DNA of 64,000 nucleotides from Cytophagales bacterium (GTDB lineage Bacteria > Bacteroidota > Bacteroidia > Cytophagales > Microscillaceae): contig RDZE01000014.1 of assembly GCA_004293905.1 (NCBI GenBank), forward strand, positions 124,001-188,000, given 5' to 3'. A program made the translations under genes and the position numbers. The notes beneath the pieces are model-generated. The model was not told the origin of the DNA and searched no databases. It saw only the letters and a list, made by a program, of their open reading frames with translations. How positions within the stretch are numbered: the stretch's first letter is position 1; every line of letters begins with the position of its first letter. Positions 8,938 to 18,800 of this stretch are shown here, piece by piece.

Positions 8938-10142
8938 TTGTTCAGTATGCTATGTCCCATTTTGTCTCTTTTTGTCTTCAGATATGCTTCGTTGTGCGGA
9001 TTGGGAGGAATCTCGAGGGGTATGGTATCTACGATGTGCAAACCATAACCTATGAGTCCTGCACGTTTTTTGGGGTTGTTGCTGATGAGTTTTATATTGG
9101 TAATGCCCAAATCGCGGAGTATTTGTGCTCCTACGCCATAGTCCCTTTCGTCCATTTTGAAGCCTAATTCGAGGTTGGCTTGCACAGTATCCATGCCTTG
9201 TTCTTGAAGTTTATAGGCTTTTAGTTTGTTCATAAGCCCTATCCCTCTTCCTTCTTGGTTCATATATAAGATGACTCCTTTGCCTTCTTTTTCCACTATT
9301 TCCATTGCTTTGTGGAGTTGTGCTCCGCAGTCGCAGCGGCAGGAGCCAAATATATCACCCGTTACACAAGAGGAATGTACTCTTACCATTACAGGCTCGT
9401 CTGCTTGCCATGTTCCTTTAATGAGTGCTAAATGCAGGTCATTGGTATTGGTTTGTCGGTAGGCGATGAGGTCAAAGCTACCCCATTCGGTGGGCATTTG
9501 CACGCCTATTTCGCGTTGTATGAGGCTTTCGTTGCGTAGTCTATAGGCGATGAGGTCTTTGATGGTAACGAGTTTGAGGTTAAATTTTTCGGCAACTTTC
9601 ATTAGGTTGGGTAACCGCGCCATAGAGCCATCTTCATTGAGGATTTCTACGAGTACGCCTGCGGGTGCGAAGCCAGCGAGTCTTGCCAAGTCCATAGAGG
9701 CTTCGGTGTGTCCTGTGCGTCTGAGTACGCCTCCTTCGCGGGCTTTTAGAGGAAAAATATGACCGGGTCGTCCCATTTCATCGGGCTTGGTGTTGGGGTC
9801 TATGAGTGCTTTGATGGTGCGCGCACGGTCGTGAACGGAGATACCTGTGGTGTTTCCGTAGCCCAAGAGGTCAACGGATACGGTAAAGGGTGTGGCGTGT
9901 GTAGCGGTATTGTTTCCGACCATCATTTCGAGTCCGAGTTCTTGGCATCGTTCTTCGGTGATGGATACACAAATGAGCCCACGCCCTTCTTTTGCCATAA
10001 AATTGACAATTTCGGGGGTGATACATTCGGCAGCACAGATAAAATCGCCTTCGTTTTCGCGGTCTTCATCATCGACAACGATGACTACTTCGCCTTTTTT
10101 TATGGCTTCTATAGCTTCTTCTATGGTATTAATCATATTCAA
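8934..10142 (-). CDS. ribBA: RibBA, bifunctional DHBP synthase / GTP cyclohydrolase II
   Basis: A 402-residue fusion of the two entry enzymes of riboflavin synthesis. The N-terminal 3,4-dihydroxy-2-butanone 4-phosphate synthase has [13 protein letters not shown] near 22-34 and [14 protein letters not shown] near 143. The C-terminal GTP cyclohydrolase II has the zinc-binding cysteines in [15 protein letters not shown] near 260-274 and NQEGRGIGL near 295. Two ATG codons lie close together (MNMINT); the first is used here. Cytoplasmic. It is the first gene of a pair with the M14 peptidase, overlapping by four bases. No FMN riboswitch is evident in the short upstream gap. Confidence 0.95.
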   Translation of the reverse strand: MNMINTIEEAIEAIKKGEVVIVVDDEDRENEGDFICAAECITPEIVNFMAKEGRGLICVSITEERCQELGLEMMVGNNTATHATPFTVSVDLLGYGNTTGISVHDRARTIKALIDPNTKPDEMGRPGHIFPLKAREGGVLRRTGHTEASMDLARLAGFAPAGVLVEILNEDGSMARLPNLMKVAEKFNLKLVTIKDLIAYRLRNESLIQREIGVQMPTEWGSFDLIAYRQTNTNDLHLALIKGTWQADEPVMVRVHSSCVTGDIFGSCRCDCGAQLHKAMEIVEKEGKGVILYMNQEGRGIGLMNKLKAYKLQEQGMDTVQANLELGFKMDERDYGVGAQILRDLGITNIKLISNNPKKRAGLIGYGLHIVDTIPLEIPPNPHNEAYLKTKRDKMGHSILNK

Positions 10143-10237
10143 TCAAAAAAAAACTGACGTAAATATATACATAGCTATAACTTATATCTTCATAAAAAGA
10201 TTTTTTGATGCAATTTTTTTTTACACAGAAGTTTTCT

Positions 10238-10678
10238 TTAAGAAGAATGGTCAGCAATGATGCACCATTTTTTGTCTATCTGTTTAAAAATGAGTGTAAA
10301 ATGCCCTTCTGCATTGCCTATTTCGGGGGCACGTGCTAAGTGCCATTTGCCTGTAATAAAATAATATTTTTTGCCAAGTGGTTGCATTTGTAAAATAGTA
10401 AAGGTTAGTTGCCCCATTGTTTTTGCATCGGGGTAGCTTTTTTTATAGCGCGCAAGTGTGGCATTGTAGCCCCAAGTGATGCCATTTTTGCCTATAAATT
10501 GTAGGCTATCAGACTGCCAATAGCCGTCCATAAATGCGTCAAGGTTTCCTTGATTCCATGCGTCTTGTTGTTTTTGTAAAAGTATTCTAATTTCTTTTTC
10601 GGGTTGTGCTTGTAAAAAATGAATACTCAGATAAGTGAGGCATAGGCAAAAGCCTTTGAGGAGGGTATTGTTCATCAT
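10238..10678 (-). CDS. Secreted SnoaL/NTF2-like protein (DUF4440)
   Basis: A protein of about 146 residues with a signal peptide (hydrophobic run to HFLQAQ) followed by a DUF4440-type cone fold: EKEIRILLQKQQDAWNQGN, then FMDGYWQSDSLQFIGKNG and a C-terminal HFTLIFKQIDKKWCIIADHSS. Such proteins often bind small ligands, and function cannot be predicted. I prefer the ATG at 10678 because a longer reading from 10714 adds a basic stretch in front of the signal and overlaps the divergent recF start. The recF promoter elements overlap the start of this gene. Confidence 0.7.
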   Translation of the reverse strand: MMNNTLLKGFCLCLTYLSIHFLQAQPEKEIRILLQKQQDAWNQGNLDAFMDGYWQSDSLQFIGKNGITWGYNATLARYKKSYPDAKTMGQLTFTILQMQPLGKKYYFITGKWHLARAPEIGNAEGHFTLIFKQIDKKWCIIADHSS

Positions 10679-10697
10679 TGATTTTTTTATATTTTTG
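10668..10697 (+). promoter_or_regulatory. Probable recF promoter
   Basis: TTG (10668-10670), 19 bases, then TATTTTTG (10690-10697), a match to the Bacteroidota TTG/TAnnTTTG consensus. Transcription would start near 10703, leaving a leader of only about ten bases before the recF ATG at 10713. Confidence 0.45.
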
Positions 10698-10712
10698 TAA
10701 AAAAAAAGTTTC

Positions 10713-11825
10713 ATGCATCTTCAAGACTTGGCTATTTATGAGTTTAAAAACTATGAGGAGGCTCATTTTCATTTTTCGCCTCACATCAATCTCATCACAG
10801 GAGAAAATGGTAGCGGTAAGACCAATCTTTTAGATGCGATTTATCATATTTGTATCACTAAGAGTGCTTTTGAAAGTACTGATAAACAGCATATTCGTTT
10901 GGGTTCGCTGTATTATATCCTGAAAGCGCAAATGAAGCAAGCAGAGCAAACTTACGAAATATTATGTGCTTTGCAAAATGGTCAGAAGAAACAATTTACG
11001 GTGAATGGGGTGGGTTATGAAAAAATTAGTCAACATATAGGGCGTTTTCCTATAGTTTTTATTACCCCTTATGATGATGAATTGATCAGAGAAGGGAGCG
11101 AGGTAAGGCGTACTTTCTTCGATACAATGCTTTGCCAAGTAGATGCCGATTATTTAGAAAGTCTTTCACGCTATAAAAACACACTTAAACAGCGGAATGC
11201 AGCACTCAAACAGTTTGCCGAACAAGGCAGAACGGATAGGGAGTTATTGGGTTATTATGACCAAATAATACTAACAGAAGGGGCAAGCATTGCGGCACGT
11301 AGAAATGTGATGATTGAACAGTTTAGCCCTTTTTTGCAAACGGACTATGCTTTTTTGGCACAAGATGAGCAGGTGAGTATTGGTTACCAATCTGATTTTT
11401 TACACCCTCAATACAAAACATTATTTGGGCAGGCACTTGCGAAAGATTTAGCCCTACAAAGGACAACGATGGGGGTACATCGTGATGATTTTATTTTTCA
11501 GATTGAGGGGCAGTTACTCAAAAAGTTTGGCTCGCAAGGGCAACAAAAATCTTTTATTATTGCACTCAAAACGGCGCAATTTGAGTTGATGCGTAGTTTA
11601 AAAAATCACACACCGATGTTATTATTAGACGATATTTTTGACAAATTAGATGACAATCGCATACAGCAATTAGTAAAAATGATAGATGAATCGCGTTTCG
11701 GGCAAATTTTTATTACAGATGCGCGTCCTGAAAGAAGTCGGTTCTTTTTAGAAAATATATCGAAAGAAAAGCAGATTTTTCAACTTCAAAAAAAACAAGC
11801 CTCCTATGAAAACACTCCCGAATAG
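10713..11825 (+). CDS. recF: RecF, DNA replication and repair ATPase
   Basis: A 370-residue SMC-like ATPase that loads RecA at gaps with RecO and RecR. Walker A is ITGENGSGKTN near 28-38, the ABC signature region is near FGSQGQQKS (about 270-278), and Walker B is LLLDDIFDKLDDNR near 303-316. Length and motif order are typical. In many bacteria recF follows dnaN; here it is preceded by a divergent unrelated gene. Its last 20 bases overlap the start of the UbiA prenyltransferase gene, so the two are co-transcribed. Confidence 0.93.
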   Translation: MHLQDLAIYEFKNYEEAHFHFSPHINLITGENGSGKTNLLDAIYHICITKSAFESTDKQHIRLGSLYYILKAQMKQAEQTYEILCALQNGQKKQFTVNGVGYEKISQHIGRFPIVFITPYDDELIREGSEVRRTFFDTMLCQVDADYLESLSRYKNTLKQRNAALKQFAEQGRTDRELLGYYDQIILTEGASIAARRNVMIEQFSPFLQTDYAFLAQDEQVSIGYQSDFLHPQYKTLFGQALAKDLALQRTTMGVHRDDFIFQIEGQLLKKFGSQGQQKSFIIALKTAQFELMRSLKNHTPMLLLDDIFDKLDDNRIQQLVKMIDESRFGQIFITDARPERSRFFLENISKEKQIFQLQKKQASYENTPE

Positions 11826-12672
11826 ACCTTTTTGGTGGGCTTTTTTACAACTCATTCGTTGGAACAATTTGCTTATCATTGCTTTTACGCAGTATTTGGC
11901 TTACTATCAATTGATTATCAATCAAGGTTTTGAGGGTTGGGGCACTCCTCCTTGGGGGCTGGTATTTTGTATTGTGGCTACTCTATGCATTGCGGCGGCT
12001 GGTTATGTAATTAATGATTATTATGACATAAAAATAGATAACATCAATAAGCCCGATAAGGTCATCATCGGTAGGTATATTGCACGCCGCGAAGCCATCA
12101 TTTTCAACTTTTCATTGAATTGCATAGGCTTGTTTTTAGCTTGGAAAGTTTCTTTTTATTTTTTTTTAGCGAGCCTAACTTGTGCCTTTTTTTTGTGGCT
12201 ATACTCTAACTATCTGAAACGCTTGCCTGTTATTGGGAATATAGTTATTGCTTTGTTAAGTGCAATGAGTTTATTAATTATTTCTTTTTACAATGCGCTC
12301 AATTGGCATTTGGTAGCAATGTTTGGTCTTTTTGCATTCTTCATTTCTTTTATCCGCGAAATCATCAAAGACATGGAAGATATTCGTGGCGATGCGCGTT
12401 TTGGTTGCAAAACATTGCCTATCCTTTGGGGTATTAGGCGTACCAAAAGAGTAATCTACGTACTTTTATTGTCTTTTTCTATTTTGATTTTGTCTACTTT
12501 TTTTACTTTTTATGATTATTTCACACTTTATCTCTACATTTCGGTACTACCTGCTTTGTTAGTATTGACTTATCAATTGATGTATGCGGATCGTAAGAAG
12601 AAATTTAGAGAGTTGAGCCAATTGTGCAAATTGATTATGATATTGGGCATACTAAGTATGTTACTTGCCTAA
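11806..12672 (+). CDS. UbiA-family prenyltransferase, geranylgeranylglycerol-phosphate transferase-like
   Basis: A 288-residue membrane enzyme with about eight helices. The first Asp-rich motif is NDYYDIKIDNINKPDK (around 69-84) and the second is KDMEDIRGDARFGCKTLP (around 187-204); both bind the Mg-diphosphate of a prenyl donor. The wording of the motifs, especially INKPDK and EDIRGD, matches the bacterial group usually named geranylgeranylglycerol-phosphate geranylgeranyltransferase, relatives of the archaeal ether-lipid enzyme found in Bacteroidota. The start ATG lies inside the end of recF. It ends with a four-base overlap against the convergent DUF4395 gene. The true lipid product in this group is uncertain. 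Confidence 0.82.
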   Translation: MKTLPNRPFWWAFLQLIRWNNLLIIAFTQYLAYYQLIINQGFEGWGTPPWGLVFCIVATLCIAAAGYVINDYYDIKIDNINKPDKVIIGRYIARREAIIFNFSLNCIGLFLAWKVSFYFFLASLTCAFFLWLYSNYLKRLPVIGNIVIALLSAMSLLIISFYNALNWHLVAMFGLFAFFISFIREIIKDMEDIRGDARFGCKTLPILWGIRRTKRVIYVLLLSFSILILSTFFTFYDYFTLYLYISVLPALLVLTYQLMYADRKKKFRELSQLCKLIMILGILSMLLA

Positions 12673-13130
12673 AAAAATGCTTTTTTGAGAGGTAAATACA
12701 CCCAACTATATACTTGACACCCAACACAATACCCTGCAAAAGATTCCAAAAATGCACAAATCAACAACACAGCAGTAATAGTATATGCAGTATTTAACAG
12801 TCCAAAATAAAGGCATATTGCTATCCCTAAACAAAACATAAAGCCTACTGCTGCCGCAAATTTTTTAGGGGCGGCATCTGTTAGTTTTTGTGGTAGTTTG
12901 AGCCATTGCGTTGCATTCATAGAGAATTGTTTTAAAACGCTCCATTTGCCTATTGTAAAGGCACGTAGCCCAAAGTCAATTGCCAAAATAAGCATCAGCC
13001 CATAAGATTGTATGAAAAGAGCCAATAAACTCAAGAGTACTACCAAAAATGCAGATAAACGAACTACAGACTCATTAACGCGCTCCGCCGAAACAGGGCA
13101 GGTGATCGTTGATAGGGTATTGGTTTGCAT
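12669..13130 (-). CDS. DUF4395 membrane protein
   Basis: A 153-residue protein with four hydrophobic helices arranged as two pairs. The N-terminal CPVSAERVNESVVR and the second-half CVGCQVYSW are the marks of DUF4395; the CxxC pair near residue 140 and the early Cys could form a redox or metal site. Members often sit near rhodanese or thioredoxin genes, suggesting sulfur or redox work, but no such neighbour is here. It converges with the UbiA gene with a four-base overlap. Confidence 0.8.
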   Translation of the reverse strand: MQTNTLSTITCPVSAERVNESVVRLSAFLVVLLSLLALFIQSYGLMLILAIDFGLRAFTIGKWSVLKQFSMNATQWLKLPQKLTDAAPKKFAAAVGFMFCLGIAICLYFGLLNTAYTITAVLLICAFLESFAGYCVGCQVYSWVYLPLKKAFF

Positions 13131-13243
13131 AGAAAATTAAGAAATATGAGAATGAAAGTACAAATATATAGTAATTCTATCATTTTAGTATAGTTTTCAA
13201 AAAAAAATATTTTATTTGCACTTAATTTATGCCTTAACAATAT

Positions 13244-13753
13244 TTATTTATATCTTTCTTCCAATATTTTGGTGTGGTGCAAAGCGTGCCCTGCTATAAA
13301 AAAACCTAAGGCTAAAGCTGACATTGGGTTTTTATTGGCATTGCCTTCGCGGAGTAGTGCTTCTTCCTCTAAACTACGAAACAAGGAAATAGAAGCCTCC
13401 CTTACTGTTTTGAACTCTTCTACTAAACTCGCCAAAGTTCTTTTATCGGCTTGTGCAAAAGTTACGAAATCGTCTTGCTCAAAACCGGGCAATACAGTTT
13501 TATCATTGCGAGCAAAACGCAAAGCACGATACATGAATACCCTTTCGGCATCTATAATGTGCTGAAATAAATCTTTGACACTCCATTTATCCGCAGCATA
13601 TTTATAGTTCCCTTTTTCTTCGCTAAAACTGCCAAAGGCTTTCAGAACAGCATTTTTATTGCTTTCCAAGAGTTCTAAAAGGGGTAAATCTTCTACGACT
13701 GCTACATAATTTTTATAAAAATCGGGGATATTTTGGATTTGATTTTTTCGCAT
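13244..13753 (-). CDS. DinB-family protein
   Basis: About 169 residues from the ATG at 13753 (MRKNQIQN); an ATG 15 codons further upstream adds a non-conserved tail and overlaps the divergent promoter. The four-helix DinB/YfiT fold is shown by KWSVKDLFQHIIDAERVFMY and the closing GHALHHTKILEERY. The His in the first helix and the two at the end make the usual three-His metal site. The family includes bacillithiol transferases, plausible here since a YtxJ gene occurs at 50975, but a specific reaction cannot be claimed. Confidence 0.83.
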   Translation of the reverse strand: MRKNQIQNIPDFYKNYVAVVEDLPLLELLESNKNAVLKAFGSFSEEKGNYKYAADKWSVKDLFQHIIDAERVFMYRALRFARNDKTVLPGFEQDDFVTFAQADKRTLASLVEEFKTVREASISLFRSLEEEALLREGNANKNPMSALALGFFIAGHALHHTKILEERYK

Positions 13754-13769
13754 ATCTTTAATATTTTTG
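13738..13769 (+). promoter_or_regulatory. Probable promoter of the TPR lipoprotein gene
   Basis: TTTG (13738-13741), 20 bases, then TATTTTTG (13762-13769) fit the Bacteroidota promoter. The start codon at 13785 follows 15 bases later. It lies over the start of the divergent DinB gene, which favours the shorter DinB reading. Confidence 0.5.
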
Positions 13770-13784
13770 TTCAAAAAAAATAAT

Positions 13785-14657
13785 ATGTATCTATTCAAGC
13801 AAATTTCTTACGCGCTTTTGTATGTCCTTTTGGTTTTGTACAGCGTTTCTTGTGATTTCGAATCGGAAAATGGAGTAGAAACCAATAAAACAAATACTAC
13901 TGATGAAGCACTTTTCAAAAAAGGTTATGATAAAATCAATCAAGGAGATTATGAAGAGGCTATCAATATTTATGATGAGATAATCAACCAGAACGACCAA
14001 GATTACAATGCTTTTTATAACAGGGGTATTGCAAAAGCCAATTTAGGACGCTACCAAGAAGCACTCAAAGACTACGAAAAAGCCATAGCCCTGAAAGCCG
14101 ATTTTGCTGATGCTTACAACAATGCAGGGTTTGTGAGCAATAACCTGAATCGATATAGGGACGCGCTCGAATACCTCAGCAAAGCCATCAGTATAGAAGC
14201 TAACAATTACCTTTCCTATTACAACAGGGCAATCGCATACGCTTACCTTAAAGAACACAATAAAGCCATAGACGACTACAATAAATGTTTAGAAATAAAG
14301 CCAGAATATGCCAACGCGTACTACGGCAGGGCGTTGGTTTGGGTGCAAAAAGGGGAGAGCGACAAAGCACTTGAAGATTGCGAATCGACACTGAGCCTCG
14401 ATAGTAACTATGTGGAGGCTTATATAGAAAGAGCTGTGATTAAATACGATAAAAAAGACTTTCGTGGTGCTTATGATGATGCTGATAAAGCCATTCGATT
14501 GGATAATAAAGCTGGCAGGGCTTTTTTCAATAGAGGTTTGGCAAAAGGTGGTTTAGGAGATGAAATTGGGGCTTGCGAAGATTGGAAGAAAGCCTATCAA
14601 TTGGACTATGTATATGCCAAAAACTGGATAGATAAATTTTGTAACTTCAAAAAATAA
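13785..14657 (+). CDS. TPR-repeat lipoprotein
   Basis: About 290 residues. A signal peptide ends in a lipobox SVSC, so the protein is probably anchored to a membrane facing the periplasm. The rest is about seven tetratricopeptide repeats of 34 residues, with repeating YNRGIAKANLGRYQEALKDY-type text and aromatic residues at the standard places; the last repeat ends ACEDWKKAYQLD. TPR stacks bind partner proteins, and no partner is indicated. The ATG at 13785 (MYLFKQ) is chosen because it begins the signal peptide and fits the promoter spacing. Confidence 0.82.
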   Translation: MYLFKQISYALLYVLLVLYSVSCDFESENGVETNKTNTTDEALFKKGYDKINQGDYEEAINIYDEIINQNDQDYNAFYNRGIAKANLGRYQEALKDYEKAIALKADFADAYNNAGFVSNNLNRYRDALEYLSKAISIEANNYLSYYNRAIAYAYLKEHNKAIDDYNKCLEIKPEYANAYYGRALVWVQKGESDKALEDCESTLSLDSNYVEAYIERAVIKYDKKDFRGAYDDADKAIRLDNKAGRAFFNRGLAKGGLGDEIGACEDWKKAYQLDYVYAKNWIDKFCNFKK

Positions 14658-14659
14658 AA

Positions 14660-14684
14660 CCGATTGCACATTAAAGGCAATCGG
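14660..14684. terminator. Intrinsic terminator between TPR gene and rpmA
   Basis: Perfect 8-bp GC-rich stem CCGATTGC / GCAATCGG with a 9-base loop. On the minus strand it is followed directly by TTTTATTTTTTG, making it a strong terminator for rpmA. On the plus strand the T-run is further away (about 14 bases), so it is weaker for the TPR gene. Confidence 0.8.
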
Positions 14685-14723
14685 CTTGCAATCATTTTTA
14701 AATGATGAGTTAGTGGAGTTGTT

Positions 14724-14984
14724 TTAGGCTTGAGGAGCTACTACTGATACATAAGAGCGGTTTTTTACACCTTTCTTAAATACCACAACACCATCTGTAA
14801 GGGCGAAAATTGTATGGTCTTTTCCAAGACCTACATTATTGCCAGGATGATGTTTAGTACCGCGTTGGCGAACGATGATGTTGCCTGCTTTTACTACCTG
14901 CCCTCCGAAAATTTTAACGCCTAAGCGTTTGCTGTGCGATTCGCGACCGTTTTTTGAACTACCGACCCCTTTCTTATGTGCCAT
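14724..14984 (-). CDS. rpmA: Ribosomal protein bL27
   Basis: An 86-residue basic protein with the complete bL27 sequence: start [20 protein letters not shown], then [22 protein letters not shown] and DGVVVFKKG. bL27 sits at the peptidyl-transferase centre of the 50S subunit. There is no N-terminal cleavage extension of the Firmicutes type. In most bacteria rplU (bL21) is immediately upstream; here the upstream neighbour is lptC on the other strand, so rpmA is a single-gene unit with its own promoter and terminator. Confidence 0.97.
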   Translation of the reverse strand: MAHKKGVGSSKNGRESHSKRLGVKIFGGQVVKAGNIIVRQRGTKHHPGNNVGLGKDHTIFALTDGVVVFKKGVKNRSYVSVVAPQA

Positions 14985-15027
14985 AGTATTCTATTTATTT
15001 ATAATTATTGATTTATTTGACTTATTT

Positions 15028-15060
15028 TTTGGAAAAAGTGGTGCAAAGATACTACTTTTG
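15028..15060 (+). promoter_or_regulatory. lptC promoter
   Basis: TTTG (15028-15031), 21 bases, then TACTTTTG (15053-15060). The lptC ATG is at 15082. The element interleaves with the rpmA promoter, so RNA polymerase can occupy only one at a time. Confidence 0.6.
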
Positions 15061-15075
15061 TAGCACAAACCCAAA
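15044..15075 (-). promoter_or_regulatory. rpmA promoter
   Basis: Minus strand TTTG (15075-15072), 20 bases, then TATCTTTG (15051-15044), an exact Bacteroidota consensus. It leaves a leader of about 53 bases before the rpmA ATG. It overlaps the lptC promoter on the other strand almost completely. Confidence 0.65.
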
Positions 15076-15081
15076 TAAATA

Positions 15082-15612
15082 ATGAAATATATTCTTTGCT
15101 GGTGCTTTTTGTCGGTCTTATTTCTTTCCTCATGTGCCGAAGTAGATAGCAGTGCCTTGCAGAAAGAAAAATACGAAGGTCCGCAGGTGCAAGCCATCGA
15201 TGTTGAAATCATTTATAGTGATTCGGCAAAAGTACGCGTCCGTCTGAAAGCTCCTCTTCGTATTATGTGGCAGACAGGCAATCAAGATTTTCCGAAGGGT
15301 ATGACTATCAATTTTTTTAATAAAAAGGGAGAAAACGAAGCGCGCCTTACGGCTCAAAAAGGTCGCTACGACAAAGAAAAGAAACGTTATACGGCAATGG
15401 GCGATGTAGTACTTGTCAATTTGCTTCGCAACGAAGTGCTAAAGACTGAACTATTGCATTGGACTCCCGAAACGCGTGATATTTTTACGGACAAATTTGT
15501 TACTATTACCACTCCACGCGATATTATTAAAGGTACGGGGCTAAAAGCCAAACAAGACCTCACAAGTTATCGCATAGATTACCCTACAGGTATTGTAGCT
15601 GTGGATAAATAA
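15082..15612 (+). CDS. lptC: LptC, LPS export protein
   Basis: A 176-residue lipoprotein (lipobox FLSSC) with the beta-jellyroll text of LptC: YEGPQVQAIDVEIIYSDSAK, then FFNKKGENEARLTAQKGRYD and LLRNEVLKTELLHWTPETRDIFTDKF. The family links the LptBFG extractor to the periplasmic bridge that carries lipopolysaccharide outward. Bacteroidota LptC proteins are commonly lipoproteins, unlike the helix-anchored E. coli protein. It stands alone here, followed by a weak A/T-rich hairpin around 15612-15628. Confidence 0.85.
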   Translation: MKYILCWCFLSVLFLSSCAEVDSSALQKEKYEGPQVQAIDVEIIYSDSAKVRVRLKAPLRIMWQTGNQDFPKGMTINFFNKKGENEARLTAQKGRYDKEKKRYTAMGDVVLVNLLRNEVLKTELLHWTPETRDIFTDKFVTITTPRDIIKGTGLKAKQDLTSYRIDYPTGIVAVDK

Positions 15613-15775
15613 AAAAGGCTTCTTTTTTCGTATTTTGAGGCAAATGGCATTTTTATTGTATTAGGAATAAATGCTATTAATTTTGGTGTCATTTTTGTCC
15701 GGGCATGCCGTTTGATTTTCAGATAGGCTTGCCTTTTTTTTTATGTCTTTTTTCTCCATTCTACATAAAAAAATA

Positions 15776-15806
15776 AAAAGTTATCTTCTATAAGAAAATA
15801 ACTTTT
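15776..15806 (-). terminator. Intrinsic terminator of the RND efflux operon
   Basis: AAAAGTTAT / ATAACTTTT arms with an inner TTCT/AGAA extension; on the minus strand the stem is followed by a long T-run. It lies 32 bases after the stop of the RND permease. The rest of 15613-15837 holds A/T-rich sequence with no gene that I can support. Confidence 0.75.
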
Positions 15807-15837
15807 GTTGTTTATTACTTACCTTAATATAATTGTA

Positions 15838-18800
15838 CTAATCTGGAATAGTTGTAAGTACCTCTTTTTGAGGCTCTTTACTAAGATTCAGATTTTGTGT
15901 ATTGGCTGAAGAATCTGTTTTTCGTAAGTGTGCGATGAAGTTGAGTAGATTGTCAACGGTGAGGTAAATGGCTGGCACCAACACCAATGTAAGAAACATA
16001 GAACTACTCAAGCCACCGATAAGCACCCAAGCAAGTCCATTTTTCCACTCTGCACCCGCTCCCGATGCCAATGCAATAGGCAACATACCTATTACCATTG
16101 CTACGGTTGTCATAAGAATAGGGCGCAAACGTTCTTTCCCTGCCTCTATGAGTGCGTTGAAAGTGGTATGTCCTTCTTTTTTGAGATGGGTGGTGAAATC
16201 GACTAACAAGATGGCATTTTTGGCTACCAGCCCTACCAGCATAATCATACCCAAGATAGAAAATATATTGAGAGATTGCATGGTAAGTGCTAAGGCTAAT
16301 AAAGCTCCTATGATAGCTACTGGAATGGAAAATAAAACTACAAAAGGATAGATGTAGGAATCGTAGAGTGCAACCATAATAAGATACACAAATAGAATAG
16401 AAGCTAAGAGGGCTATTCCTAAACTTCCGAAAGCATCTCCTTGCATTTTGAGGTCGCCTTCCAATTCCATTTCTACGCCTGCGGGTAATTTTTCTTGTTG
16501 GTTGATGATGGCAATGATTTCATCGCCTACTGTTCCTACGGGTCTGCCCACTACTTGGCACTCAAGCGTAATAGCGGCAGTGCGTGAGCGTCTTTCGAGG
16601 CGCGAAGGTCCGCTGCTTTGGTTGATATTGGCAAATTGTTTTAATTTGATAAGTTCTCCGCGCGCATTTACAAAACTAAGATTGGCGATATCGTCTGTGC
16701 TTCGGCGGTCAAAAGCATCGAGTTTTATATTGATGTCGTATTCATAATCTCCTGTTTTGAATTTGGAGTCATTGTTTCCGTTGAAAGCTGTTTGCATGGT
16801 AAGCCCCACAATATCCATAGTAAGTCCCAATTCAGCCATTCTCTTTTTGTCAAGTTGTACATTGAGTTCAGGGTTTCCTGTTTCGAGAGAAAGTTTTACA
16901 TCGGTAGCTCCTTGTACTTTTCGGGCTTTTTCTTTGAGTCTGCTCACATAAGCGAACAATGTATCGAGATTATTGCCTTTGAAAATAATTTGAATAGGTG
17001 CATCGTTGGCAGTTCCCATGATGGAAAGTTGGCTGGTCGTGATTTTCACGCCGGGTACTTGGCTCATGAGGTTATTTTTCACTTCATTGGCAATGAGGTC
17101 AGCAGAGAGGGCACGTTCGTTTTTATCTACTAATTTCACGTTAATTTCGGCTTTATAAGCCGTATTTTGTCCTTCCATAATATTGCTGGAAGCTCCTACA
17201 GTAGTGAATACGTGCGTAATTTGCTCATTTTTGAATAATTCATTCTCTATGCGTTGTGTGATAAAATTGGTTTGCTCTAAGGTAGCGTCTTTGGGCAGTT
17301 CTACATTGATGATAAATTCGCCTTGGTCGCCCATGCTTACAAATTCGCCCCCGATGAAGCCATAACCTACTAAGCTAAAAGACCCAAAAAAGAGTACGAT
17401 GGTAGTTACAAAAACCACCCATTTGTGTTTTAAAGACCATTGTAGCACTTTTCCATAGCGTTCGGTGAGGCGAGTAAGCCAATTTTCAAAGGCTGTAATG
17501 ATGTATCCAAAAAAAGTTTTAGGGTTTATTTTTTCTAATCTTGAGAAACGCGAAGCCAACCAAGGGGTTATGGTAAAAGAAACGAACAAACTCATTAGGG
17601 TAGAAAAAACCACTACTAAGGAAAATTGCCTTAAGATGTCAGAAATCATTCCTTCTACTAAGGTGATGGGTAAGAACACCACTACATCGACCAATGTGAT
17701 AGACATGGCAGTGAAGCCTATTTCATTACGTCCGTCTAAGGCAGCTTTTCGACTGTCTTTACCCATTTCGAGGTGTCTATAGATATTTTCTAAGACCACA
17801 ATAGAGTCATCGACTAAAATACCGACCACCAATGACAGCCCTAAGAGTGTCATAAGATTGAGCGTAAAGCCGAGCACATACATGCCAATAAACACAGAAA
17901 CCAAAGAGGCAGGAATAGCAACCATTACAATCAATGCATTGCGAAGGCTGTGTAAGAAAAGAAGCATCACACCTGCTACCAATAGTACTGCCAGCATAAG
18001 GTCGTGAATTACTGCATCAGAGGCTTCCATCGTAAAAATGGTAGTGTCTTGGGCTACGGAAAATTCTACTCCTTTGGTTTTGTAAATTTCAGTAAGATTT
18101 GCTAATTCTTTGGTTATTTTTTCCTTTACTTCTACAGCATTGGCATCTGATTGTTTAATTACCAAAAGTCCAATTGCATCGTCTTTGTCTATGTGTGTAA
18201 TGTTTAATCTTTCTTTTTGAGTATCTTGTACTTCGGCTATGTCGCGTAGTTTTACGGGAGTTCCCTCCATATTTGTGGCTACGACTACATTTTCCAAATC
18301 TTGTAGGTTTTTGAATTTGCCCGCCAAACGAATAATTTTTTGGCTTTCGTCGGTTTTGAGTTTTCCTGTTGGAAAATCCATGTTAGAGTTTTGAATGGCT
18401 TGTCTTACTTGTAGCATAGAAATTTTGTAAGCGTCCATTTTTTCGGCATTGAGGTTTACTTTTATTTCACGCTCATCGCCCCCTACTAAGGTAATTTGCC
18501 CTACGCCATCTAATCGATTAAGGGAAGGTTGTATGCGTTGTTTTACGATGTCGTAGAGTTCTGTTGGCGATATATTTTTCCCTTTGACTGCCAAACGCAT
18601 AATGGGCAATTCTGAAAAATTGATTTTCATGATGCTGGGCGTTTTTACTTCGTTGGGAAGTGTAGAGAGTATCGCATTTACTTTTCGTTGTGCAGTTTGA
18701 ATAGAAACTTCAATATTAGCACTTCTTTCTAACTCTACGAAGATGGAAGAAACCCCTTCTTGAGAAAATGCACGAATACTCTTGACCCCTTCTAAGGAGG

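Noticed and set aside
9759-10157. Long plus-strand frames antisense to ribBA
   Set aside because: Shadows of the strongly conserved ribBA coding strand.
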